Source: Modestobacter sp. VKM Ac-2977
GTDB lineage: Bacteria; Actinomycetota; Actinomycetes; Mycobacteriales; Geodermatophilaceae
NCBI RefSeq assembly: GCF_026968045.1
Contig: NZ_JAPVBQ010000003.1
Location: 652,060 to 716,059 of the forward strand
Length of the DNA: 64,000 nt
Direction of reading: 5' to 3'
Under the pieces are notes generated by a model. The model ran no database searches and was not told where the DNA came from. It worked only from the letters and a program-made list of their open reading frames with translations. Both the position numbers and the translations under genes were made by a program. This document shows, piece by piece, positions 33,344 through 41,220 of this stretch. Every line of letters starts with the position of its first letter. Position 1 is the first letter of the stretch.

Positions 33344-33387
33344 GGCCGCAGGACCCCGCCCCGGTGAGGACGGGGTCCTGCGGCCAT
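33342..33387 (-). terminator. 17-bp hairpin from cysN stop to MFS start codon
   Basis: ATGGCCGCAGGACCCCG and its exact complement form a 17-bp stem with a 12-nt loop. On the leftward transcript the 5' arm begins at the cysN stop and the 3' arm holds the start codon and leader of the MFS gene. It can act as a cysN terminator and block initiation of the next gene. Confidence 0.7.
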
Positions 33388-34703
33388 CAGCCTGCGGGGG
33401 TGAGCATCCCGGCACCGACGGTGGCGTTGGTCGCCTCGTCGATCAGGATGAAGCGGCCGGTCACCCGGTTGCGGTGGTAGTCGTCGACGAACAGCGGCTG
33501 GGTGGTGCGCAGCCGCACCCGGCCGATGTCGTTGAGGCCCAGCCCGGTCGCGTCGGTCTCCCGGTGCAGCGTGTTGACGTCCAGCCGGTACTGCAGCTCC
33601 TTGACCATCGCGCGCACCGTGCGGGTGGTGTGCTTGACGGCCAGCCGCATCCGCGGGGTCAACGGGGCATCGGCCATCCAGCAGACCAGCGCGTCGAGGT
33701 CCTGGGTGACCTGCGGGGCGTTGTGCGGGCGGCAGATCATGTCGCCGCGGGAGACGTCGAGGTCGTCGGCCAGCCGCACGGTCACCGACATGGGCGGGAA
33801 GGCCGCCTCCACCGGGCCGTTCGGTCCGTCGATCGCGGTGATCGTGGTGGTCAGCCCGCTGGGCAGCACCTGCACCTCGTCGCCGGGGCGCAGCACGCCG
33901 GCGCCCACCCGGCCGGCGTAGCCGCGGTAGTCGTGGAAGGCGTCGGACTGCGGCCGGACCACGTACTGGACCGGGAACCGGGTGTCGACGAGGTTCCGGT
34001 CGCTGGCCACGTGCACGTGCTCCAGGTGGTGCAGCAGCGAGGTGCCCTCGTACCAGGGCATGTTCGTGGACCGGGTCACCACGTTGTCGCCCTGCAGCGC
34101 GGAGATCGGGACGACCGTCAGGTCGGGGACCTCGAGCTTGGTGGCGAAGGCGGTGAACTCGTCGCGGATGCCCTCGAAGACGTCCTCCGACCAGTCGACC
34201 AGGTCCATCTTGTTCACCGCGACCACCAGGTGCGGCACCCGCAGCAGGGAGGCCAGGAAGGCGTGCCGGCGGCTCTGCTCGACCATGCCCTTGCGGGCGT
34301 CGACCAGCACGATCGCCAGGTCGGCGGTCGAGGCGCCGGTGACCATGTTGCGGGTGTACTGCACGTGCCCGGGGGTGTCGGCGAGGATGAACGTGCGCCG
34401 CGGGGTGCTGAAGTAGCGGTAGGCGACGTCGATCGTGATGCCCTGCTCGCGCTCGGCGCGCAGCCCGTCGGTGAGCAGCGCCAGGTCGACGTAGTCGCCC
34501 CGGCTGGCCCGCTCGATCGCGGCGTACTGGTCCTCGAACACGGCCTTGCTGTCGTACAGCAGGCGGCCGATCAGCGTGCTCTTGCCGTCGTCGACGGAGC
34601 CGGCGGTGGCGATGCGCAGGATGTCCTTGCGGGCGTGCGCGATCTCCGCGGCCGCCTCGGCGGCGGCGGAGTGGACGTCGATGGGTGCCTCGGCGGAGGT
34701 CAT
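33387..34703 (-). CDS. cysN: Sulfate adenylyltransferase subunit 1 (GTPase)
   Basis: Elongation-factor-like GTPase of 438 residues that drives APS synthesis together with CysD. Its G1 motif is GSVDDGKSTLIGRLL, G3 is DTPGH in ILADTPGHVQYTRNM and G4 is NKMD. The C-terminal beta-barrel domains follow. The length is that of CysN without a fused CysC kinase. The gene pair is split: cysD ends 406 bp upstream and an opposite-strand gene lies between. It ends in a strong hairpin. Confidence 0.93.
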   Translation of the reverse strand: MTSAEAPIDVHSAAAEAAAEIAHARKDILRIATAGSVDDGKSTLIGRLLYDSKAVFEDQYAAIERASRGDYVDLALLTDGLRAEREQGITIDVAYRYFSTPRRTFILADTPGHVQYTRNMVTGASTADLAIVLVDARKGMVEQSRRHAFLASLLRVPHLVVAVNKMDLVDWSEDVFEGIRDEFTAFATKLEVPDLTVVPISALQGDNVVTRSTNMPWYEGTSLLHHLEHVHVASDRNLVDTRFPVQYVVRPQSDAFHDYRGYAGRVGAGVLRPGDEVQVLPSGLTTTITAIDGPNGPVEAAFPPMSVTVRLADDLDVSRGDMICRPHNAPQVTQDLDALVCWMADAPLTPRMRLAVKHTTRTVRAMVKELQYRLDVNTLHRETDATGLGLNDIGRVRLRTTQPLFVDDYHRNRVTGRFILIDEATNATVGAGMLTPAG

Positions 34704-34795
34704 CGGGCGGCCTCTTCCCTGTCTCGTCGGAGGTCTCGCTGGCGGACGGCTCCGCGGAGGCGGACGCTGGGCCCCACGTCCACGGAGAGGTGACG

Positions 34796-35119
34796 GTGTT
34801 CGTCTTCGCTGCCGCAGTGCCCGCGCTGATGGTCGTGCTGCTCGGTTACGTCGTCGGCTACGTGGTCACCGAGTGGGCCAGCGGTCTGATCGGCGCGGCG
34901 TTCGGGGCACCGCTGGGCCCGGGCGTGCCCGAGGTGGTGGGGTGGCTGACCGGGCTGGTGCTGCTGGGCGTCGTCGTCCGGGTGCTGGTCGACCGCCGTC
35001 GGCGCATGCGGCGCTCGCTGCGCCGGGCCCGCGCCCAGGGGCAACAGGCCGAGGTCGAGCGGCTGGAGGCCGCGTTGGCCGCGCGTGCCCGCCGCCATCA
35101 GGACCGTCATCAGAAGTAG
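34796..35119 (+). CDS. Small membrane protein lying between cysD and cysN on the opposite strand
   Basis: Protein of 107 residues. There are two hydrophobic helices (VFAAAVPALMVVLLGYVVGYVV; VVGWLTGLVLLGVVVRVLV), then an Arg-rich helical tail (RRRRMRRSLRRARAQG ... ARARRHQDRHQK). GTG 34796 is chosen because GGAGAGG (34784-34790) lies 5 bp upstream. Its end overlaps the cysD end by 10 bp, tail to tail. No family is recognised. Helix content and codon use favour a real gene over a chance antisense frame. Confidence 0.55.
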   Translation: MFVFAAAVPALMVVLLGYVVGYVVTEWASGLIGAAFGAPLGPGVPEVVGWLTGLVLLGVVVRVLVDRRRRMRRSLRRARAQGQQAEVERLEAALAARARRHQDRHQK

Positions 35120-36018
35120 CCCTCCTTCTTGCGGTCCTCCATGGCGGCGTCGCTGACCTTGTCGTCACCGCGGGTGGCGCCGCGCTCAGTCAGCCGGGTC
35201 ACCGCGATCTCGGCGATGACCTCCTCGATGCTGGTGGCCGTCGAGCGGACGGCCGCGGTCAGGTTCGCATCGCCGACGGTGCGGTACCGGACGCTCTCGC
35301 GCAGCACCTGCTCGCCGTCCCGGGGCGTGATGAACTCGTTGACCGCGTAGAGCATCCCCTGGCGGTCGACGACGTCCCGCTCCCGCGCCAGGTACAGCTG
35401 CGGGATCGCGATCTCCTCCTGCAGGACGTACCCCCAGATGTCCAGCTCGGTCCAGTTCGACAGCGGGAACACCCGGATCGACTCACCGAGGTGGGTGCGG
35501 CCGTTGTAGAGGTCCCAGAGCTCGGGGCGCTGGTTCTTCGGGTCCCACTGGCCGAACTCGTCGCGGAAGGAGAACATCCGCTCCTTGGCCCGGGCCTTGT
35601 CCTCGTCGCGTCGTGCGCCGCCGAAGAGGGCGGTGAAGCCGTGCTGCTCCACGGCGTCCAGCAGCACCGGGGTCTGGATCCGGTTGCGCGACCCGTTGGG
35701 CTCCTGGCGCACCGTGCCGGCGGCGATGGCGTCGGGCACCGAGGCGACCACCAGCTCCACGCCCAGCTCGGCGACCCGCTTGTCCCGGAACTCCAGGACC
35801 TCGGGGAAGTTCAGCCCGGTGTCGACGTGCATCACCGGGAAGGGGATGCGGGCAGGCGCGAACGCCTTGCGGGCGAGCTCGAGCATGACGATCGAGTCCT
35901 TGCCGCCGGAGAACAGCAGCACCGGCCGCTCGGACTCGGCTGCCACCTCGCGGATCACGTGGACGGACTCGGCCTCCAGCGTCTGCAGCTGGGTGAGCCG
36001 GTGGTCGGCGATGGACAC
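35110..36018 (-). CDS. cysD: Sulfate adenylyltransferase subunit 2
   Basis: PP-loop ATP pyrophosphatase of 302 residues that adenylylates sulfate to APS. It has the PP-loop SGGKDS in RPVLLFSGGKDSIVMLELA, FPVMHVDTGLNFPEVLEFRD and FGGARRDEDKARAKERMFSFRD. GTG 36018 gives the usual family length, begins in the conserved LTQLQTLEAESVHVIREVAAE region and follows GGGAG. A longer start at ATG 36123 would add 35 non-conserved residues. It is transcribed toward cysN but separated from it by an inverted gene. Confidence 0.92.
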   Translation of the reverse strand: MSIADHRLTQLQTLEAESVHVIREVAAESERPVLLFSGGKDSIVMLELARKAFAPARIPFPVMHVDTGLNFPEVLEFRDKRVAELGVELVVASVPDAIAAGTVRQEPNGSRNRIQTPVLLDAVEQHGFTALFGGARRDEDKARAKERMFSFRDEFGQWDPKNQRPELWDLYNGRTHLGESIRVFPLSNWTELDIWGYVLQEEIAIPQLYLARERDVVDRQGMLYAVNEFITPRDGEQVLRESVRYRTVGDANLTAAVRSTATSIEEVIAEIAVTRLTERGATRGDDKVSDAAMEDRKKEGYF

Positions 36019-36152
36019 GCTGTCGAGCTCCCGGGGACGACGGCAGACGTCGCCGGCCGGCGACGCGATCAGTGGGGCAACCGCATCGACGTGATGGGGA
36101 TTCCCGACACCAGTGTCCGGCATGGCGCCCCCGGGCCCGGCGGCCGGTCGGC

Positions 36153-36872
36153 TCAGCCGGTGGCGCCGGGCTGCTCGACGACCGCGGCCGCGTCCCCGGG
36201 GCGGCCGGGTGGGGTCGACCGGCCGGAGGCATCGGTGATGGCGGAGAAGTAGGCAGCGGCCTGCTCCGGCCGGGGCGTCACGAACACCCCGCGCGCCTCC
36301 ACCAGCGGCTGGTCCGGGGCCGCGGCCAGCGCGATCGTCCCGGAGACCGTGGTCCGGCGGCCGGCGCTCTCCCGGACCGCCGCCCGCAGCACCAGCGCCG
36401 TCTCCAGGGGCACCGGACGGCGGTAGTCCAGCTCCAGCCGCGCCGTCATGCCCCAGAGCCCGGCCGCGATCGCCGCGGAGCCGAGCAGCTGGTCCATCAT
36501 CAGCGCGCTGATCCCGCCGTGCACGTAGCTCGGCGGGCCCTCGTAGGCCAGCCCCAGTGCCACCTCGGTGACGACGCCGTCGTCCTCGCGCCGGATGACC
36601 AGGGGCGGGGCCAGCGGGTTCCCGACGCCGCTGACCGGGTTGAAGACCCGGCGCGCCTGCCCCGGGTCGTCGAGCGCCGGCAGCTGGTCGCGGCTGCGTC
36701 GGGTGGCCGACAGCCGGGCGGTGACCTGCCGGACGGCGACGGCCGCCGACCGCAGCTCGGCAGCCGGGACCGTCGTCGTCACCGCGGTGCCGACCAGCTC
36801 GCGCAGGGCGCTGCCCAGGTCGGTGACGGCCGCCAGCAGTTCGGCCTCGGTCGCAGTCCCCTCGATCGTCAC
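36153..36872 (-). CDS. Hotdog-fold thioesterase (PaaI/4HBT family)
   Basis: Protein of 239 residues. The C-terminal hotdog domain carries GLAYEGPPSYVHGGISALMMDQLLG, with the HGG motif that marks PaaI-type acyl-CoA thioesterases. The N-terminal ~75 residues form an extra helical segment. Substrate acyl-CoA is unknown. The GTG start overlaps the stop of the upstream histidine kinase (GTGA), so it is the third gene of a two-component operon, an unusual partner. Confidence 0.8.
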   Translation of the reverse strand: MTIEGTATEAELLAAVTDLGSALRELVGTAVTTTVPAAELRSAAVAVRQVTARLSATRRSRDQLPALDDPGQARRVFNPVSGVGNPLAPPLVIRREDDGVVTEVALGLAYEGPPSYVHGGISALMMDQLLGSAAIAAGLWGMTARLELDYRRPVPLETALVLRAAVRESAGRRTTVSGTIALAAAPDQPLVEARGVFVTPRPEQAAAYFSAITDASGRSTPPGRPGDAAAVVEQPGATG

Positions 36873-38482
36873 CCGTGGATTGGACCAGGCGGTCCGGCGG
36901 CCGGGTCAGGAGGGCCGGGCGCCTGGTCCGCCGGCGGGGCGGGCGGGCCGGACCGGGGCAGGTGGACGGCGAACGTGGCGCCCTCGCCGGGGGCGGTGCG
37001 CAGTTCGACCCGCCCGCCGTGCGCCTCGACCAGCGCGGCGACGATGGACAGCCCGAGACCGGTGCCCCCGGCGGCCCGGGTGCGGGAGGAGTCGGCCCGG
37101 TAGAACCGCTCGAACACCCGGTCGGCATCGGCCTGGGCCAGGCCGGGGCCCTCGTCGCCGACCTCGAGCACCAGCCAGCCGGGCTCGGCCCGGTCCTCGG
37201 CCACCCGGATGGTCACCCGGGTCTCGGCGGGGGTGTGGGTCAGCGCGTTGGTGACCAGGTTCCCGATCACCTGGTGCAACCGCGCCTCGTCGCCCCGTAC
37301 GACCGGGACGTCGGTGAGCGAGGGGTCCAGCTGCAGGCTGACCGGCCGGTCCGGGGCGACGGCGCGGGCGTCGTGCACGGCGTCCCCGGCCAGCTCGGCC
37401 AGGTCGACGGGCGTCAGTGCCAGCGGCCGCTGCTGGTCCAGCCGGGCCAGCTGCAGCAGGTCCTCGACGAGCAACCCCATCCGGGTCGCCTCGGACTCGA
37501 TCCGCTGCATGAGCCGGCCGGTGTCCTCCGGGCCGTGGACCGCGCCCTGGCGGTGCAGCTCGGCGAAGCCGCGGATGGAGGTCAGCGGGGTGCGCAGCTC
37601 GTGGCTGGCGTCGGCGACGAACCGGCGCATCCGGGCCTCGGAGGCGACGGCGTGCTCCTCCGAGGCCTGCTGAGCGCGGAAGGAGCTCTCGATCCGGCCG
37701 AGCATGCCGTTGAGTGCCTGCGACAGCCGGCCGACCTCGGTCCGGTCGTCGCCGTCGGGCACGCGCCGGGACAGGTCGCCGGCGGCGATCGCCTGGGCCG
37801 TGTGCTCGACCTCGACGAGGGGCCGCAGGCTGTTGCGCACCACCAGGTAGCCGGCGACCCCGAGCACCGCGAGGACCAGCAGGCCGACGATGAGCTCGAT
37901 CCGCACCAGCCGGCCGAGGGTCTCCTCGTCCTCGGCGAGGTCCAGCCCCACCAGGAGGACGGCCTCTTCGCTGAACGGGGTGGCGGGCACCCGGGTCGCG
38001 CCCACCCGCCAACTGGTCCGCCCGTCCGCCGAGCGGGCGGTGAAGACCTGGGTCCCGTCGACCGACGCCGGGTCCAGGCCGCTGACGTCGGGGAGGCCGC
38101 CGTCGTCCCGGGGGCCCGTCGCGACCCACACGGTGTCGTCCTCGGCGCCGAGGTCGGCGCAGGCGGTGTACTGGTTGCTCGGGAACCGCATCTCCCCGGG
38201 GGAGCAGAGCCGGGGGACCACGTACGGCTGCGAAGCCAGCTGGTCCAGCGTCCGGGCCAACTCGGTGTCCTGCTGCTCGACCAGGTAGTCGCGCAGCAGG
38301 GAGGTCGCGGCGAAGCCGGTGGCGGCCAGGGCCGCCGCGACCAGGGCCACCATCAGCGCCACGAGGGTGACCCGCAGCGGGATCCGGGGCGCGGAGCCGC
38401 GGACCGGGTGCTCCGCCTGCGCACCTGCGGATGACGGGGTCGTCGCCGGCTCCACCGGCGTTCTCGGGGCGGTGGCGGTCAC
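36869..38482 (-). CDS. Two-component sensor histidine kinase
   Basis: Protein of 537 residues. TM1 is at about 37-62, the extracytoplasmic sensor at about 65-195 (three cysteines or fewer) and TM2 at about 197-216. HAMP follows, then HisKA with FVADASHELRTPL (His294) and a HATPase with DEGPGLAQAD and GGTGLGLSIV. The C-terminal tail is Pro-rich. GTG 38482 overlaps the regulator stop (GTGA), and its own stop overlaps the thioesterase start. It is closely related in architecture to the kinase at 4521. The signal is unknown. Confidence 0.88.
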   Translation of the reverse strand: MTATAPRTPVEPATTPSSAGAQAEHPVRGSAPRIPLRVTLVALMVALVAAALAATGFAATSLLRDYLVEQQDTELARTLDQLASQPYVVPRLCSPGEMRFPSNQYTACADLGAEDDTVWVATGPRDDGGLPDVSGLDPASVDGTQVFTARSADGRTSWRVGATRVPATPFSEEAVLLVGLDLAEDEETLGRLVRIELIVGLLVLAVLGVAGYLVVRNSLRPLVEVEHTAQAIAAGDLSRRVPDGDDRTEVGRLSQALNGMLGRIESSFRAQQASEEHAVASEARMRRFVADASHELRTPLTSIRGFAELHRQGAVHGPEDTGRLMQRIESEATRMGLLVEDLLQLARLDQQRPLALTPVDLAELAGDAVHDARAVAPDRPVSLQLDPSLTDVPVVRGDEARLHQVIGNLVTNALTHTPAETRVTIRVAEDRAEPGWLVLEVGDEGPGLAQADADRVFERFYRADSSRTRAAGGTGLGLSIVAALVEAHGGRVELRTAPGEGATFAVHLPRSGPPAPPADQAPGPPDPAAGPPGPIHG

Positions 38483-39255
38483 GAGCCGCGGGGCAGGCGC
38501 AGCGAATAGCCCACGCCGCGCAGCGTGTGCAGCAGCCGTGGTTCGGTGGTGTCGATCTTGCGACGCAGGTAGGAGATGTAGGACTCGACCACGTTGGCCT
38601 CGCCGTTGAAGTCGTAGTTCCACACGTGGTCGAGGATCTGCGCCTTCGACAGCACCCGGCCGGCGTTGGTCATCAGGTAGCGGAGCAACTTGAACTCCGT
38701 CGGCGACAGGCTGACCAGCTTGCCGGCCTTGAGGACCTCGTGTGACTCCTCGTCGAGCTCGATGTCGGCGAAGGTCAGCCGCGGTGCCTCGGTGGGCTGC
38801 TGCACGCTCTGGGTGCGGCGCAGCACCGCCCGGATGCGGGCCAGCACCTCGTCGAGGCTGAACGGCTTGGTGACGTAGTCGTCCCCGCCGAGGGTCAGCC
38901 CGGTCACCTTGTCCTCGCCGGCGTCCCGGGCGGTCAGGAAGAGCACGGGGGTGTGCGAGCCGTTCTGACGCAGCCGGCGGACGACGCCGAAGCCGTCCAG
39001 CCCGGGCATCATCACGTCCAGCACGAGCAGGTCGGGGCGGAACTGCTCCACGACTGACAGGGCCTGCTGCCCGTCCGGCGCCGTCGCCACCTCGAACCCG
39101 GCGTACCGGAGGCTCGCCGACAGCAGTTCACGGATGTTCGGCTCGTCGTCGACGACCAGGAGCCGGGCCTCGGGCCGCTGGGCGCCGGGAGTCGGTGAGC
39201 TGGAGCTGGTGGTGGACACGTCCCTCCCCGATGGACCCTGCGGCGGCGTCGTCAT
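38479..39255 (-). CDS. OmpR-family response regulator
   Basis: Protein of 258 residues. The receiver has VVDDE at 34-38, phospho-acceptor Asp80 in LVLDVMMPGLDG and YVTKPFSLDE. The C-terminal winged helix (SPTEFKLLRYLM ... YISYLRRKIDTTEPRLLHTLRGVGYSLRL) is complete. ATG 39255 begins a ~28-residue Ser/Thr-rich lead before the receiver. First gene of an operon with kinase and thioesterase. It is a clear paralogue of the regulator at 6004. Confidence 0.9.
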   Translation of the reverse strand: MTTPPQGPSGRDVSTTSSSSPTPGAQRPEARLLVVDDEPNIRELLSASLRYAGFEVATAPDGQQALSVVEQFRPDLLVLDVMMPGLDGFGVVRRLRQNGSHTPVLFLTARDAGEDKVTGLTLGGDDYVTKPFSLDEVLARIRAVLRRTQSVQQPTEAPRLTFADIELDEESHEVLKAGKLVSLSPTEFKLLRYLMTNAGRVLSKAQILDHVWNYDFNGEANVVESYISYLRRKIDTTEPRLLHTLRGVGYSLRLPRGS

Positions 39256-39334
39256 CGCACCAGCATGCCGCTGGCGACTGCGGCTGTCCTGGATGCGACC
39301 TGTGAGGAGCCTGGGTGTCCCGACTGCGCGGGGG

Positions 39335-40174
39335 TCACCCGGCCGGCGACATCGCCCGGCCGGCGCGCCAGTAGCCGATGGCGTGGTGCTGGCTCCGGCG
39401 CAGCCCCCAGCGGCCCCGCAGGTCGGCGCGCACGGCGCGGACGACGGCCGACTCGGCGCCCACCCAGGCGAAGAGGTCCTCACCCAGCGGGCGGGGCAGC
39501 GCGGCCACCGCCTCGACCAGCAGGGTGCTCGCCTCCGGCGCCGTCCCGGTCCGGTGCAGCCAGCGCAGCTCGACGCCGGTCGGGGCGGTCAGCGGTTGTT
39601 CCTCCTGCGGACCGGCCACCTCGAGCAGGGCCACGCCGCGGGTGTCCGGAGCGGCCGCGGCCAGGATCCGGCTGATCGCCGGGAGCGCGGTCTCGTCGCC
39701 GGCCAGCAGCAGCCAGCCGGCGGGGGAGACGCCCAAGGGGGCGGCGCTGGCCAGGCCCAGCACGGCGCCGGGCGTGGCGGCCGCCGCCCACGAGGCGGCC
39801 GGGCCGTCGCCGTGCAGCACGAAGTCGACGTCGACCTCACCGGCGTCCGGGTCCTGCCGGCGCGCGGTGTAGCTGCGCAGGGCGACGCCGTGGCTGCCCT
39901 GCGGCCAGACGATGCGGCCGTCGCGGGCCACCTGCGGCCAGCGCGGAGATCGGTCGTCGGCGCGGGGGACCAGCAGGGACATCGTGGGTCCGCAGGCGGC
40001 GACCACGGCGGCGGACGCGGTGAGGGTGACCCGGCGGACCGCGGGCGTCACGTCGTGCACGGCGGTCACGCTCAGCACGTCGACCGGGCGGACGGCGGGG
40101 TCGGCCGCCCCGGCGCCGGGCGCGGCTGTCGTGGGGGCGGGTTCCTCGATCGGTGCCACGTCCTCGGTCGCCAC
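39335..40174 (-). CDS. Siderophore-interacting protein (NAD(P)H/FAD ferric-siderophore reductase)
   Basis: Protein of 279 residues of the SIP/ViuB family. The N-terminal FAD-binding barrel has the RxYT motif (ALRSYTARRQD) and HGDGPAASWAAAATPG. The C-terminal NAD(P)H part ends with the typical HHAIGYWRAGRA. It reduces ferric siderophores in the cytoplasm to release iron. GTG 40174 is the likely start. A 21-bp GC palindrome lies just upstream. No siderophore biosynthesis or uptake gene adjoins it. Confidence 0.85.
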   Translation of the reverse strand: MATEDVAPIEEPAPTTAAPGAGAADPAVRPVDVLSVTAVHDVTPAVRRVTLTASAAVVAACGPTMSLLVPRADDRSPRWPQVARDGRIVWPQGSHGVALRSYTARRQDPDAGEVDVDFVLHGDGPAASWAAAATPGAVLGLASAAPLGVSPAGWLLLAGDETALPAISRILAAAAPDTRGVALLEVAGPQEEQPLTAPTGVELRWLHRTGTAPEASTLLVEAVAALPRPLGEDLFAWVGAESAVVRAVRADLRGRWGLRRSQHHAIGYWRAGRAMSPAG

Positions 40175-40489
40175 GAGGACCGACCCTAACGGGGCCGGCC
40201 CGGCCGGCCCCGGGGGAATGGGGCCAGCCGGGCCGGCGATCGTGGACGAGAACCTCACCCAACGTGACCAGTTGATCGCACTGATCAGGGAAGACGCTGT
40301 GTGCGTCCCGTCGAGTGAGCACGCTACGTGACGATCCCGCCGCCGGCACCACTGCCCGCCCGGAGACCCCCCGAACGGGTGACCGCCGTCGGGTGGGGAG
40401 ATCCGGTCGACGCGCGTCGGCGCCCGATGTGTGCGCCCGTGCCGCCCCGGGCAGGCACACCGGACCGACGGTGTGAGAGGGGGCCTGCC
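40175..40489. other. 315-bp divergent intergenic region
   Basis: It lies between the siderophore-interacting gene (leftward) and the DUF2945 gene (rightward). It holds a palindrome GGGGCCGGCC-C-GGCCGGCCCC at 40191-40211, in the leader of the leftward gene, and TGATC-N5-GATCA near 40273. No credible coding frame and no clear iron-regulator box were found. Confidence 0.5.
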
Positions 40490-40699
40490 ATGGCGGAGGA
40501 GTTCTCGAAGGGCGACCACGTGAGCTGGAAGAGCCACGGCGGAACGGCCGAGGGCACGGTGAAGCGCGAGATCACCGAGGACACCGAGGCTGCCGGGCGA
40601 ACGGTGCGCGCCAGCCCCGACGACCCGCAGTACGAGGTCGAGAGCGAGAAGAGCGGGGGCACCGCCGTGCACAAGCCCAGCGCACTGGAGAAGGATTGA
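40490..40699 (+). CDS. DUF2945 (HVA1-like TUDOR) small protein
   Basis: Protein of 69 residues. KGDHVSWKSHGGTAEGTVKREITEDT and PQYEVESEKSGGTAVHKPSAL are the signature of the DUF2945/hypervirulence-associated TUDOR family. Biochemical role unknown; the genes are often stress-linked. ATG 40490 fits the family start. It lies 34 bp upstream of a DUF2795 gene and is probably cotranscribed with it. Confidence 0.85.
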   Translation: MAEEFSKGDHVSWKSHGGTAEGTVKREITEDTEAAGRTVRASPDDPQYEVESEKSGGTAVHKPSALEKD

Positions 40700-40733
40700 G
40701 CGGCGCGGCGACGCCCGCACGGAGGAGGAGAAC

Positions 40734-41159
40734 GTGAGCGAGACCGACGGCGGCTTCACCGGGAGCCGGAGCACCAAGCACAACCCGCGCCTGGACGAGG
40801 AGCTCGAGCACGAGGTCCAGGGGATGATGAAGGCCGAGCGAGCCACCCGCTCCGAGGAGTGGCGTGAGGTGGAGCCGGTCGGGGAGGACCAGCCCGACAT
40901 CGACTCCGACCCGGCCGGCACCTTGGTCGGCGGGGTCCCGCAGGGCATGGACGCCGACGCGGTCGTGGCCCGGGCGGAGCTGTCCCGCTGGCTGGACCGC
41001 GCGGACTTCCCCAGCACCGGCCCGGAGCTGGTCGAGGCCGCCCGGGATCACCGGGCGCCGGACGTCGTGGCCAGCGAGCTGTCCCGGCTGCCGGAGGGCC
41101 AGGTCTTCGAGCGCATCGGGGACGTCGTCCGGGCGCTGGGCTACCCGACCGAGACCTGA
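40734..41159 (+). CDS. DUF2795 domain protein
   Basis: Protein of 141 residues. An acidic, charged N-terminus (HNPRLDEELEHEVQGMMKAERATRSEEWREVEP) precedes the DUF2795 domain (about 82-138: LSRWLDRADFPSTGPELVEAARDHRAPDVVASEL...). GTG 40734 follows GAGGAGGAGAAC. The family is common in actinobacteria and has no known function. It is partner to the DUF2945 gene upstream, and a terminator follows. Confidence 0.8.
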   Translation: MSETDGGFTGSRSTKHNPRLDEELEHEVQGMMKAERATRSEEWREVEPVGEDQPDIDSDPAGTLVGGVPQGMDADAVVARAELSRWLDRADFPSTGPELVEAARDHRAPDVVASELSRLPEGQVFERIGDVVRALGYPTET

Positions 41160-41180
41160 GCCCCGACCCGACCGACCAGC

Positions 41181-41213
41181 GACCGGCGTCGCCCCCTGGG
41201 GGTGGCGCCGGTC
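41181..41213. terminator. Convergent terminator
   Basis: GACCGGCG (41181-41188) pairs with CGCCGGTC (41206-41213) around CCCCC/GGGGG. It lies between the DUF2795 gene and the coiled-coil repeat gene, which converge. Confidence 0.65.
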
Positions 41214-41220
41214 GGTGCGT

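Noticed and set aside
34700-35110. Minus-strand open frame of 136 codons between cysD and cysN
   Set aside because: The translation is His/Gln/Arg-rich without domain features; the opposite strand encodes hydrophobic helices and has a good ribosome-binding site.
40175-40260. IdeR/DtxR iron box upstream of the siderophore-interacting gene
   Set aside because: Only a TTAGGG half-site is present; no 19-bp palindrome of the known form was found.
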